Assembly: GCF_900167975.1 (NCBI RefSeq)
Contig: NZ_FUZU01000001.1
Span: 3,061,331-3,125,330 of the forward strand
Reading direction: 5' to 3'
DNA length: 64,000 nt
Source: Ohtaekwangia koreensis
GTDB lineage: Bacteria > Bacteroidota > Bacteroidia > Cytophagales > Cyclobacteriaceae
Part shown: piece after piece, positions 24,746 through 33,749 of the stretch
Layout: each line of letters starts with the position of its first letter
Numbering within the stretch: position 1 is the first letter of the stretch
Notes under the pieces: model-generated
What the model saw: only the letters and a program-made list of their open reading frames with translations
The model's database searches: none
What the model was told of the DNA's origin: nothing
Position numbers and translations under genes: made by a program

Positions 24746-25312
24746 ATGAACGCAATAAGCTTTACTCCCCTTGCTACGTTTACGACAACGCGTTTGAATT
24801 TAAGATCATTAACGTATAGCGATGACAAGGCTATATATGCAATCCGCTCCAATGAGCAGGTAAACAAATACACAAACCGGCAAAAACAGAACGGGCCAGA
24901 AGATGCTCGTGATTTTATAGAAAGGGTGAACGATGGTATAAGAAGAAACCGTTGGATCTATTGGGCCATCTGCCTGAAAGACGACCCCGCATTGATCGGC
25001 ACAATCTGTGTCTGGAATTTTTCAAACCGTAAAACTCTGGCAGAAATCGGGTATGAACTTCATCCTTCGTTCCAGGGACAGGGAATTATGAGCGAAGCAA
25101 TAAAGTGCATCATTGACTATTGCTTTACGGTCCTTCATCTTGAAACATTGGATGCGTATACACGAAAAGATAACAACAGCTCCATACGATTATTAGAGAA
25201 TAACAACTTTGTACAGAACAACGAGAGGAAGGATGAAGAAGATAACATGGTAATATATACCCTACTGAGATCGAACCAGAATACTCCATTGAATCATGAT
25301 GAGAGTATGTAG
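24746..25312 (+). CDS. GNAT-family N-acetyltransferase (RimJ/RimL type)
   Basis: 188 residues. Typical Acetyltransf_3 pattern: TTRLNLRSLTYSDDKAIYAI near the start, WAICLKDDPALIGTICVWNF (strand pair), EIGYELHPSFQGQGIMSEAI (acetyl-CoA-binding loop with QGQGIM, about residues 105-118) and LHLETLDAYTRKDNNSSIRL. The C-terminal NNFVQNNERKDEEDNMVIYT strand completes the fold. Acceptor unknown; members modify ribosomal proteins or small amines. Confidence 0.88.
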   Translation: MNAISFTPLATFTTTRLNLRSLTYSDDKAIYAIRSNEQVNKYTNRQKQNGPEDARDFIERVNDGIRRNRWIYWAICLKDDPALIGTICVWNFSNRKTLAEIGYELHPSFQGQGIMSEAIKCIIDYCFTVLHLETLDAYTRKDNNSSIRLLENNNFVQNNERKDEEDNMVIYTLLRSNQNTPLNHDESM

Positions 25313-25519
25313 CATTACCAGCGCGCGACAGTAAAATAAACTATGCCTGCCCTAAAGGACAGGTGCCTTTAAAAAATGGGTAATCAAATCCATAATTTGA
25401 ATGCTCATCAATGATGTTGAGGGCGATTTCGTGTGGATATATTTTATTGTGTAATCCGTCAGGTTGTCTTAACCGATATTATGAACACATCGTAATATCT
25501 TGTTGGGGCAGCTGAAAGG

Positions 25520-26599
25520 ATGGCTGAAACCAAATATCAAATTGCGACTGTAAAGGATATAGGAGATATATCAGTAGATGGTATTTTCGTCTACAGCCTT
25601 CATGAAAATAAAGTCACGTATTGCAACCACATGCTGTCCGAGATTTTTGGGACAACCATGGAAAACATCATCGACAGGCCCATCGAGGTGCTAAAAGAAG
25701 CTCTAAATTATGACAGTAATTACCTGGAGGAAATCCTGCAGCAGTTACAGTCAAAATATACGTTGAGCAATGTTCAAATGCTAATCAATGCTGCAGGAAA
25801 ATCTAAATACCTGACGGCAGATATATACTATATAGAAGACAGTGGCGTGGTGATGTCTATCATTAAAGACATTACTACCTTAAAGGAGCATGAAAACTAC
25901 CTCGTTGATTTCGGAGCACGGAAAGATACATTACTGGATATGATTGCTCATAACTTAAGCGGGCCCTTGAACCTGACCGCCAATTTGCTGAACCTGGTAG
26001 ACGAAATGAATAAGGTAGAGAAGTATAAAAAAATTGATAACCATACGCGGCTCATTCGTGAAAACACACAGCAATGCATAGAAATCATTAACACTTTCTT
26101 GAAAAAGGAGCATCTGGAGTCCGAACGCGTCTTCGTAAAAGCAAACCGGTTCAATGCCCTTGAAAAAATAAAGATTGTAATTTCCAACATGCGTGACTTT
26201 AATCCAGAGAAGGGCTTCAAATTAGTAGTTGACAAGGATGAACTATATATATCGGGTGATGATGTCAAGTTTTTCCAGATCGTTCATAACCTCTTTTCCA
26301 ACGCTTGTAAATTCACACACGCCAATGGTATTATCGAATGTGAAGTAAAGGACATGGATCACTCCTTTTCAGTGCGGATCTCTGATAACGGCATTGGCAT
26401 TCCCGAACATCTGATACCCTATATCTTTACCAAGAATACTCCGGCTTCGAGAACGGGCTTAAAAGGCGAAAAGTCAATCGGGATGGGGCTTTACATCATT
26501 AAGAAGTTAGTGGAACTCATGAAAGGGAGAATCACATTTCAAAGTGCGGAGAATAAAGGCACAACATTTCTTCTGACCTTTCCGAAGGAAAACTTTTAA
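25520..26599 (+). CDS. PAS-domain sensor histidine kinase
   Basis: 359 residues without membrane segments. Residues about 15-125 form a PAS domain (DGIFVYSLHENKVTYCNHML, IEDSGVVMSIIKDITTLKE). The dimerisation/phosphoacceptor helix holds the H-box as MIAHNLSGPL with His144; the usual acidic residue after His (HD/HE) is Asn here. The ATP-binding domain has N-box FSNACKFTHA, G1 ISDNGIGIP and G2 GMGLYIIKKLV. No response regulator is adjacent. Because the residue that helps transfer is changed, kinase or phosphatase balance may differ from normal, but the rest of the catalytic core looks intact. Confidence 0.9.
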   Translation: MAETKYQIATVKDIGDISVDGIFVYSLHENKVTYCNHMLSEIFGTTMENIIDRPIEVLKEALNYDSNYLEEILQQLQSKYTLSNVQMLINAAGKSKYLTADIYYIEDSGVVMSIIKDITTLKEHENYLVDFGARKDTLLDMIAHNLSGPLNLTANLLNLVDEMNKVEKYKKIDNHTRLIRENTQQCIEIINTFLKKEHLESERVFVKANRFNALEKIKIVISNMRDFNPEKGFKLVVDKDELYISGDDVKFFQIVHNLFSNACKFTHANGIIECEVKDMDHSFSVRISDNGIGIPEHLIPYIFTKNTPASRTGLKGEKSIGMGLYIIKKLVELMKGRITFQSAENKGTTFLLTFPKENF

Positions 26600-26674
26600 T
26601 TACTTCAAACTGAGTACGTTCACTGCAAACAGAATTTTCCACTTGGTACTGGAATAGTAAATAATTTTATTCAT
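26600..26674 (-). CDS. Tiny ORF with Lys-Trp motif, family member 3
   Basis: 24 codons: MNKIIYYSST then KWKILFAVNVLSLK, TAA stop directly next to the stop of the histidine kinase. It lies antisense in the 99-base gap between the kinase and the glycan-export permease. The KWKILFA segment matches KWKIFA of 19870-19962. Such a short frame could arise by chance; only the shared motif argues for it. Confidence 0.3.
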   Translation of the reverse strand: MNKIIYYSSTKWKILFAVNVLSLK

Positions 26675-26698
26675 TTTTGAGTAAAGCGATTTTTACTT

Positions 26699-27538
26699 AT
26701 GCGATGGCAATGGGAAATTAAGCCAGAGTCTCACTGGTTCGAGTGGAATTGGAAAGAGATCTGGGAATATCGCCACCTGTTGCTTCGACTCATTCGCAGA
26801 GATTTTCTTACGCAATATCAACAGACTTTACTGGGCCCGGTATGGGTCGTTATTCAGCCGCTGGTAACGGTCCTGCTATATGTTCTTATTTTCGATCGCG
26901 TAGTCCGCATCTCAACAAATGATACTCCTCCAACGCTTTTCTACTTAAGCGGCATCATCATCTGGAACCTGTTTGCAGAGTCTTTCTCCGGATCGGTATA
27001 TACCTTCAGCGCGAATGCTACCTTATTTTCAAAAGTATATTTCCCGCGACTCATTATACCTTTCTCGGTAACGGCTTCGCATATCATTCGCTTCTTCATT
27101 CAGTTCGCGCTCTTCCTGATATTCTATATATACTATTTATACACGGGAACGGTGTCATTTAACCCGCTATATTGTTTTATTGCGCTGCCTCTGGTTTTTA
27201 TCGTTACCTCCGGCCTGGGTCTTGGCCTCGGTCTCGCGCTATCGGTGTTCCTGGCAAAGTATAGGGATCTTACCAATCTAATTCAACTCACCATCCGGCT
27301 CTTGATGTTTGCTACTCCTGTAATATACCCCCTATCCATTGTCCCGGAGAACATCCAGCATATCATGATCTTCAATCCACTGGTTCCGATGATCGAGTTT
27401 TTCAGGCTGGCATTCTTAGGCGAAGGACTTGTATCGGGTATACAACTTGCCTATAGCGGAGCCTGTATGCTTTTAGTTTTTTTGTTCGGAACCGTACTCT
27501 TTAACAAAATGGGCGCTAAACTGATTGACGTTGTTTGA
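26699..27538 (+). CDS. wzm: ABC-2 type polysaccharide export permease (Wzm/TagG-like)
   Basis: 279 residues with about six membrane helices. The amphipathic N-terminus WKEIWEYRHLLLRLIRRDFL and the DFLTQYQQTLLGPVWVVIQP segment (about residues 40-60) are typical of ABC-2 polysaccharide permeases, as is the ATPVIYPLSIVP loop near residue 205. With the ATPase at 27610 it forms the exporter that moves a finished, lipid-linked glycan across the inner membrane. It is the first gene of a nine-gene co-directional cluster. The gene symbol is by function; the exported polymer might be an O-antigen or another surface polysaccharide. Confidence 0.9.
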   Translation: MRWQWEIKPESHWFEWNWKEIWEYRHLLLRLIRRDFLTQYQQTLLGPVWVVIQPLVTVLLYVLIFDRVVRISTNDTPPTLFYLSGIIIWNLFAESFSGSVYTFSANATLFSKVYFPRLIIPFSVTASHIIRFFIQFALFLIFYIYYLYTGTVSFNPLYCFIALPLVFIVTSGLGLGLGLALSVFLAKYRDLTNLIQLTIRLLMFATPVIYPLSIVPENIQHIMIFNPLVPMIEFFRLAFLGEGLVSGIQLAYSGACMLLVFLFGTVLFNKMGAKLIDVV

Positions 27539-27609
27539 GTCGTGCTCAATAAAACAGATGCTTACAAGCACGATCAATCACAGACTATAAACGCAAGGAA
27601 AAAGTATAC

Positions 27610-28881
27610 ATGACAAGCGATACGATTATACAAGTTGAAAATTTATCGAAGCTATATCGCTTGGGAAAGATTGGTACGGGCTCACTTCGGCAGGACGTAC
27701 AACGCTGGTGGTATCAATCCATTCTCCGCAAGGAAGATCCATTTTTTAAAGCAGCCGGTAATAAGGGTGAGTCCACAGAATTTCTCTGGGCGTTGCGTGA
27801 CATCAATTTTGATATCAAGGAAGGCGAAGCCTTTGCAATTATAGGACGGAATGGAGCCGGAAAATCAACGTTACTAAAGATACTCTCAAAAGTTATACGT
27901 CCTACGCAAGGCCATGTACTCGGACGTGGCCGCATGAACAGTTTACTGGAAATCGGTACAGGTTTTCATGAAGAATTGACGGGCCGTGAAAATATATACC
28001 TGAATGGTCATTTCCTGGGAATGAAGCACCAGGAGATCAAGAGCAAGTTTGATGAGATCGTGGAGTTCTCGGGCGTAAGCCAGTTTATTGATACACCGGT
28101 AAAACGATATTCTTCCGGTATGTATGTGCGCCTTGCCTTTGCTGTAGCAGCACATCTTGAACCTGATATACTGGTAGTAGATGAAGTGTTGGCTGTAGGT
28201 GATGCCGAGTTTCAAAAGAAATGCCTTGGCAAGATGAATGAGGCTTCTAAAAAAGAGGGACGTACGATTTTGTTTGTCAGCCACAACATGCAGGCCGTTA
28301 CGAACCTGTGTCACCGCGCCATGCTTTTGCAAAAAGGAAAAACGCTACAGATCGGTACTTCTGATAAAGTCGTAAATTATTATCTGAGTGGAATTCAGCA
28401 GAACCAGTTGTCACAGGAATGGAATGATCCTAAAGCAGCCCCGGGCAATGATATCGTGCGCGTTAAGTCTGTGCGACTGGTCCCGGATCTGGATGATCCG
28501 GCAACGCCCATCGATGTGCGTACCAGACTTTCGCTGGAATTTGAATTCTGGAATTACGATGATGGTATAGACCTGGTTACCGGTATACATCTCTTTACCC
28601 AAAGCAGCGAGTGTATCTTTGATGTAAGCTCAAAGTCAAAGAACTATAGTAAAGGGCTGATCAAAGGAACGTGTACTATACCCGGAAACTTTCTCAATGA
28701 CGGCTCATACTATATCTCTATAATTTTCGTGAAGGGCACATCTGTAGAAGTTTTCTACCTCAACGAGTGTATATCCTTTGATGTAGAAGATTACCGGGAG
28801 AATACAAATTGGTATGGCAAATGGATGGGCTATGTTCGCCCTGATTTCCCGGTTGTCCTTACTCCTATACCTTCGTTCTAG
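27610..28881 (+). CDS. wzt: Polysaccharide ABC exporter ATPase with Wzt C-terminal domain
   Basis: 423 residues. The ATPase half has Walker A GRNGAGKST (about residues 79-87), the signature YSSGMYVRLAFAVAAH, Walker B ILVVDEVLAVGD and the switch His in FVSHNMQ. Residues from about 280 to 415 form the beta-sandwich Wzt substrate-binding domain. In Wzt homologues this domain recognises the terminal modification (often methyl) of the non-reducing end of the polymer. The same cluster codes for a glycosyltransferase-methyltransferase fusion (30187), which fits capping by methylation. 71 bases after the permease. Confidence 0.92.
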   Translation: MTSDTIIQVENLSKLYRLGKIGTGSLRQDVQRWWYQSILRKEDPFFKAAGNKGESTEFLWALRDINFDIKEGEAFAIIGRNGAGKSTLLKILSKVIRPTQGHVLGRGRMNSLLEIGTGFHEELTGRENIYLNGHFLGMKHQEIKSKFDEIVEFSGVSQFIDTPVKRYSSGMYVRLAFAVAAHLEPDILVVDEVLAVGDAEFQKKCLGKMNEASKKEGRTILFVSHNMQAVTNLCHRAMLLQKGKTLQIGTSDKVVNYYLSGIQQNQLSQEWNDPKAAPGNDIVRVKSVRLVPDLDDPATPIDVRTRLSLEFEFWNYDDGIDLVTGIHLFTQSSECIFDVSSKSKNYSKGLIKGTCTIPGNFLNDGSYYISIIFVKGTSVEVFYLNECISFDVEDYRENTNWYGKWMGYVRPDFPVVLTPIPSF

Positions 28882-28893
28882 CATTCAACCTCT

Positions 28894-30159
28894 ATGAACT
28901 CATACGTGCCCTATCAGTGCATCCACCTGAATCTTGCTATAGCTTCTGCATGGCAGGTTCCATCATTCGATGTACAAGGGCGGTATATAGTACTGTGGTG
29001 GAATCAAACTCCAATAGGACATCTCTTTCTAAAGCCAAGCGAAGAATTATCACACGCTATAGTTGAGCAAAAAGTTATCCATGCTGCCTCCTGGGCGCTT
29101 GAGCATTATTCAAAAAAATCAGCCGTTACGGTAAAGACACAATCTGATGTTGAAAGAATTTTTGTGCAAGCTTTCAGTACGCAGCCTGACCTACCCAACA
29201 CCTGCGATGTATCGGTAGTAATATGTACAAAGGACCGTGCCGCCAGTTTGCAAAAGTGCCTGGATAGCCTGATGAATCTGCAATGCAAGCCTGCTGAAAT
29301 TATTGTGGTGGACAATGCTTCTGCGGATGATGGTACGCGCAAAACCGTAAACACATTTTCCGGTGTTAGATATCTTCGTGAAGATCGTTTGGGCCTGGAT
29401 ATAGCGCGTAACACCGGGGCTCGCGCAGCTACCCAATCCATTATACTGTATACCGATGATGACACTGCGATACATCCCCTCTGGGTATACCATGCCTATA
29501 GGACTTTTGAAGACGAAAATGTTGCGGCCATGACAGGCCTTGTACTTGCCGCTGAGTTGCGTACCGAAGCGCAATGGATCTTCGAGCGTTTCTGGCCCTT
29601 CAACCGTGGCTTTATTGATAAGCGATACGACTCTGATTTCTTCGCATCAAGTTTACCAAAGGGTCCACCGGTGTGGACCATCGGAGCCGGAGCAAACATG
29701 GCATTTCGCAAGAGTATATTTGATGTCGTGGGATACTTTGATGAGCGTCTCGATGTAGGCGCTGCGGGTTGCAATGGTGACTCAGAAATGTGGTATCGGA
29801 TTCTGGCTGCGGGGTACTCCGTTCATTACAACCCCAGAGCAGTAGTGTCGCATTACCACCGCACCGCTATCAGCGATTTGAAGCATCAGATCTTTTATTA
29901 TATGCGTGGCTTTACCGCTGCCATACTCTTCCAGTATAAACAATTCAAACATTCGGGCAACCTCAAACACTTGTTATGGGAGATCCCCAAGTATTACGGC
30001 TGGCTTCTGTTGCGCGGGTTTCCTTTTTATAAAGGCAGGTATAAAACGATATTCGTAGAAATGAAGGGCCTTTTCTCAGGATTATTGTTTTATCTTCAGA
30101 ATAAAAACACTTCATCCAATTCGGGTATGACAGGTAGTTCTCAGCAGACAAGAAAGTAA
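28894..30159 (+). CDS. Glycosyltransferase family 2 with N-terminal extension
   Basis: 421 residues. After an N-terminal ~105-residue region without recognised motif, the GT-A domain starts at DVSVVICTKDRAASLQKCLD; the nucleotide-sugar site is EIIVVDNASADDGT and the DxD-type motif is YTDDDTA (about residue 190). A middle GAGANMAFRKSIFDVVGYFD and AAGCNGDSEMWYRI complete the GT2 pattern (acceptor/catalytic Asp-rich region). The C-terminal ~90 residues are hydrophobic-basic (YYGWLLLRGFPFYKG) and may associate with the membrane. It adds a sugar to the glycan built by this cluster; donor unknown. 12 bases after the ATPase gene. Confidence 0.88.
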   Translation: MNSYVPYQCIHLNLAIASAWQVPSFDVQGRYIVLWWNQTPIGHLFLKPSEELSHAIVEQKVIHAASWALEHYSKKSAVTVKTQSDVERIFVQAFSTQPDLPNTCDVSVVICTKDRAASLQKCLDSLMNLQCKPAEIIVVDNASADDGTRKTVNTFSGVRYLREDRLGLDIARNTGARAATQSIILYTDDDTAIHPLWVYHAYRTFEDENVAAMTGLVLAAELRTEAQWIFERFWPFNRGFIDKRYDSDFFASSLPKGPPVWTIGAGANMAFRKSIFDVVGYFDERLDVGAAGCNGDSEMWYRILAAGYSVHYNPRAVVSHYHRTAISDLKHQIFYYMRGFTAAILFQYKQFKHSGNLKHLLWEIPKYYGWLLLRGFPFYKGRYKTIFVEMKGLFSGLLFYLQNKNTSSNSGMTGSSQQTRK

Positions 30160-30186
30160 TTAAACCAGGACCCTAAATATATAGCT

Positions 30187-31803
30187 GTGTCGCATCAAGC
30201 ACTTGTATCGGTTGTCATTCCCTGTTATAATCATGCGCGATTCCTGGTCGAGGCCATTGACAGCGTCAAGCAACAAACCTATAAAAATACAGAGATCATC
30301 GTTGTAGACGATGGTTCAACGGATGACACCAAAAGTGTTGCTGAAAAAATTGAAGGGATACGCTATATATATCAAGCCAATCATGGACTGTCGGCTGCCC
30401 GCAATACGGGCTTTCAAAATAGCACAGGCGAGTATCTCGTTTTCCTCGATGCCGATGACTATTTATACCCGGAAGCAATAGCAACGAATCTCCGCTATCT
30501 TCAGCAACATCCTTCCTGGGCATTCGTTTCCGGATGGCACGATAAAGTTGACGAATGGAAATACCTTGTTGAAAAAGACGAACTCTCTGTTGTCAACGAG
30601 AATCATTACATCAATCTTTTACAAGGGAACTATATAGGTATGCACGCTGCCGTGATGTATACCCGTTGGGTATTAAACGAATTCCAGTTTGATACTTCAC
30701 TTCGGGCTTGTGAAGATTACGATCTATATATGCGCATTACCCGCAAGTATCCGGTAGGTGATCACGATAAGAACATGGCAGCCTATAGAATACATGGCAA
30801 CAACATGTCTGCAAAGATTCCTTTCATGCTGATATCGGCATTGAAGGTCCATGCATTTCAAAAAGAACATCTTCAAAGCAAAGAAGAGGAAGCTGCCTGG
30901 CACCGCGGGCGATCGATTTGGACAGAATACTATACCGGCAAGTTATTGGAAGCACTGCATCGCCAGGTATCAAAAATGAAACAAGTGCCGTCAAGGGCAG
31001 AACGTAATTTCTTACTTGGTCAAAAACCAAAAGCTGCATTACAACTTGAAGCCAGGATTCTGAAATTGAATCTGAAGAATATAGTAAAGAAGGCTCTTCC
31101 CATGTTTGCACGTAAGATGTTATTCAAGCGTGGCTACCTCCGGAGTTTTATCCCTCCCCAGGGAAATATAGCATGGGCAGATCTGGAGAGAACTACGCCT
31201 TTTAGTAACGACTTTGGTTTTGATCGCGGTGGACCTGTAGACCGTTATTATATTGAAAAGTTTCTCACTGAAAACAAACACCTGATAAAAGGCCGTGTTT
31301 TGGAAATTGGCGATAACGCATATACACTTCACTATGGAGGGAAGAATGTAACGCAAAGTGATGTGCTGCATGTTGCCTGGGCAAATGAAACGGTCACCTT
31401 CGTGGGAGATTTAAGTGATGTCCCACAAATTCCATCCGACTCCTTCGACTGTATTATACTCACGCAGACGCTGCACTTCATCTATGATTTTAAAGCCGCG
31501 TTATATACCTGTCACCGGATATTAAAAAAAGGCGGTGTACTGTTGCTCACGGTCCCCGGCATCAGCCATATCGATAAAGGCGAATGGAAGGATTATTGGC
31601 TCTGGGCTTTTACCGATAAATCGATGCGAAGAATGCTTTCCGAAAATTTTGCTCCTGATGCGATCCAATTGCAAACCTACGGTAATGTATATATAGCGAC
31701 AGCATTTCTATATGGCATGGGGTTGCCGGAGGTACGAAAAGATTTTCTGGACGTTCAGGATCCTGCTTACCAGGTAATTATAGCCGTGAGTGTAACCAAG
31801 TAA
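30187..31803 (+). CDS. Fusion of GT2 glycosyltransferase and class I SAM methyltransferase
   Basis: 538 residues, GTG start. Residues 1-260 form a GT2 domain: LVSVVIPCYNHARFLVEAID, IVVDDGSTDDT and the DxD motif LDADDYL (about 88-94). The C-terminal ~230 residues form a Rossmann-type methyltransferase: GRVLEIGDNAYTLHYG as motif I, then SFDCIILTQTLHFIYD and ILKKGGVLLLTVPG. The motif-I glycine pattern (LEIGDNAYT) is less glycine-rich than usual. A single protein that adds a sugar and methylates the product or a neighbouring sugar would suit chain capping, the signal read by Wzt C-terminal domains (inference). It is one base ahead of the deacetylase gene. Confidence 0.87.
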   Translation: MSHQALVSVVIPCYNHARFLVEAIDSVKQQTYKNTEIIVVDDGSTDDTKSVAEKIEGIRYIYQANHGLSAARNTGFQNSTGEYLVFLDADDYLYPEAIATNLRYLQQHPSWAFVSGWHDKVDEWKYLVEKDELSVVNENHYINLLQGNYIGMHAAVMYTRWVLNEFQFDTSLRACEDYDLYMRITRKYPVGDHDKNMAAYRIHGNNMSAKIPFMLISALKVHAFQKEHLQSKEEEAAWHRGRSIWTEYYTGKLLEALHRQVSKMKQVPSRAERNFLLGQKPKAALQLEARILKLNLKNIVKKALPMFARKMLFKRGYLRSFIPPQGNIAWADLERTTPFSNDFGFDRGGPVDRYYIEKFLTENKHLIKGRVLEIGDNAYTLHYGGKNVTQSDVLHVAWANETVTFVGDLSDVPQIPSDSFDCIILTQTLHFIYDFKAALYTCHRILKKGGVLLLTVPGISHIDKGEWKDYWLWAFTDKSMRRMLSENFAPDAIQLQTYGNVYIATAFLYGMGLPEVRKDFLDVQDPAYQVIIAVSVTK

Positions 31804-31804
31804 G

Positions 31805-32815
31805 ATGGCATCGCTATTTCAAAATATTTTCAAGTCACGAAAAGAGACAGCGCTCGTTCTCATGTATCATCGTATTGCGAGTGCGTCTGTTGATCCTTGG
31901 GACCTGTGTGTGAGTCCTGAAAACTTTGAAGCGCATATAGAATACCTCAAAGGTAATTACCAGGTGATCCCCATGCATGAACTCGCAGCCCGCATCCGAA
32001 AAAGAAAAACACTTAAAAATCTGCTGTCCCTTACCTTCGATGACGGATACCTCGACAACTTTACAGAAGCCAAACCTATACTCGAGAAATATAGTGTTCC
32101 TGCTACATTCTACCTGACTGCTAAATTTGAAGCTCAGGAAAAATCATATTGGTGGGATATACTTGAACAAATCATTTTAACAACTCCTACCCTGCCGCAA
32201 AAGCTTGCACTGGATATACCCGCAAAGCAATTTGTTTTTGATTTACAAGAATCGCGCATCCTGACAGCGTCAGCGAAAACAGAAATAGCGCAATGGCGTT
32301 ATGGCCATCCTCTTTACAATAAACGCCTGGAATTATTTTATACCCTCTGGATGGAGATGAAGCCCATGTCAATTGCAGGGCAACAAGAAATCATTACGAA
32401 CCTTCAGCAATGGGCCGGGGTACAGGAACTAGATACCCCGCCCCTGATGAATGAAGCACACATCATGCAAATGGCAACAAACCCGCTGTTTGAAATTGGA
32501 GCGCATACTGTTAATCATCCTGCGTTAGCTTTTTTATCTGCCGAGGAGCAAAAGAATGAAATCCAAGGTGGCCGATATACACTGGAAAGATTAACCGGCA
32601 GAAGTATAACCGGGCTGGCATATCCATACGGAAGCTTGAATCAGGATACTCCCCGTGTAACGCAAACGCTTGGCTTTGACTATGCTGTCTCCACATCGGC
32701 GCTCCATGCAACGCAACGAAGCGCTATATATGACCTGCCTCGCTTCCAGGTAAAGAACATGAACGCTAAGGATTTCACGAGTATGTTAACCGGATTGCAT
32801 CAATCAAAAGTATAG
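31805..32815 (+). CDS. Polysaccharide deacetylase (NodB-like, CE4)
   Basis: 336 residues, no signal peptide. The NodB motif-1 is LTFDDGYLDNF (about residues 76-86) with both catalytic/metal Asp residues, and motif-2 is IGAHTVNHPAL with the two metal-binding His residues (about 233-241). A ~120-residue insert separates them, as in sporulation- or biofilm-type members. Motif 3 AYPYGSLNQDT lies near 268. Being cytosolic, it probably acts on a lipid-linked sugar or an intermediate of this cluster, for example N-deacetylation of a HexNAc residue. Start one base after the previous stop. Confidence 0.88.
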   Translation: MASLFQNIFKSRKETALVLMYHRIASASVDPWDLCVSPENFEAHIEYLKGNYQVIPMHELAARIRKRKTLKNLLSLTFDDGYLDNFTEAKPILEKYSVPATFYLTAKFEAQEKSYWWDILEQIILTTPTLPQKLALDIPAKQFVFDLQESRILTASAKTEIAQWRYGHPLYNKRLELFYTLWMEMKPMSIAGQQEIITNLQQWAGVQELDTPPLMNEAHIMQMATNPLFEIGAHTVNHPALAFLSAEEQKNEIQGGRYTLERLTGRSITGLAYPYGSLNQDTPRVTQTLGFDYAVSTSALHATQRSAIYDLPRFQVKNMNAKDFTSMLTGLHQSKV

Positions 32816-32816
32816 T

Positions 32817-33743
32817 ATGGATGCATCAAAAACACCCATGGTTTCTGTCATCACTTGTTTTTATAAGGAAGAAAAATTCCTGGAGGAAACTATACAGAGT
32901 GTGGTGAGTCAAAGCTATACGCATTGGGAGCTGATCCTAGTGGACGATGGTTCTCCTGACTCAAGTCCGGACATTGCCCTGCGTTATGTGAAGGCTTATC
33001 CTGACAAAATAATATATCTGCAACATAAAAATCATGCAAACAAAGGCGTATGCAAAAGCAGGAACCTGGGTATAGCACATGCCCGGGGAGAATATATTGC
33101 GTACCTGGATGCAGACGATGTATGGTTAGCGAATAAACTTGAAAATCAGTTGACTCTGTTTGACAAACATCCCCAGGCTACTGTACTTATGGAAGCATCC
33201 CTATATTGGTATAGTTGGCAGGGAAATAATCATCAAGATGTTGTCATTGAAATTGGGGCAGCGCAAAACCAACTATATATACCACCCACGCTAATGTTAC
33301 AACTTTACCCCTTGGGACCAGGAGCCGCTCCATGTCCATCCGGAATGATGGTTAGACGAAATGTGCATGATCACATTTTGTTTGTAGAGGATTTCATCGG
33401 AGATACAGCGGTATATGAAGACCAGGCATTTCTGGCGCAGATCTATTTGAATGAAAATGTATATATATCATCGGCCCATAACAACCTGTATCGCCAGCGG
33501 CCAGCCTCACAGGTTTTTAATGTTCACCAGGATGGGCGGTATCATTCTGTGAGACAATACTACCTTGAATGGCTAAAGCGTTACCTGGATCAATATCCTG
33601 AGCGCGATAAGCGAATTGATAAACTTTTGAAAAAGGCACTGATGCCCTACTACTATCCATTTACGTTTGCTGTACTATATACACTCCCTTCCAAAATTAA
33701 GAACAAGGTCAGGCGGGTTATGAAAAGAGTATTAAATTCATAA
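32817..33743 (+). CDS. Glycosyltransferase family 2
   Basis: 308 residues. Canonical GT2: MVSVITCFYKEEKFLEETIQ, LILVDDGSPDSSPDIA and the DxD motif LDADDVWL (about residues 94-101). The C-terminal ~100 residues carry an acidic VEDFIGDTAVYEDQAFL and a helical RYHSVRQYYLEWLKRYL. Ends with a basic KIKNKVRRVMKRVL tail that may bind membrane. One base separates it from the deacetylase gene and six from the next transferase, so it is translated as part of the cluster. Confidence 0.88.
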   Translation: MDASKTPMVSVITCFYKEEKFLEETIQSVVSQSYTHWELILVDDGSPDSSPDIALRYVKAYPDKIIYLQHKNHANKGVCKSRNLGIAHARGEYIAYLDADDVWLANKLENQLTLFDKHPQATVLMEASLYWYSWQGNNHQDVVIEIGAAQNQLYIPPTLMLQLYPLGPGAAPCPSGMMVRRNVHDHILFVEDFIGDTAVYEDQAFLAQIYLNENVYISSAHNNLYRQRPASQVFNVHQDGRYHSVRQYYLEWLKRYLDQYPERDKRIDKLLKKALMPYYYPFTFAVLYTLPSKIKNKVRRVMKRVLNS

Positions 33744-33749
33744 TTACCA

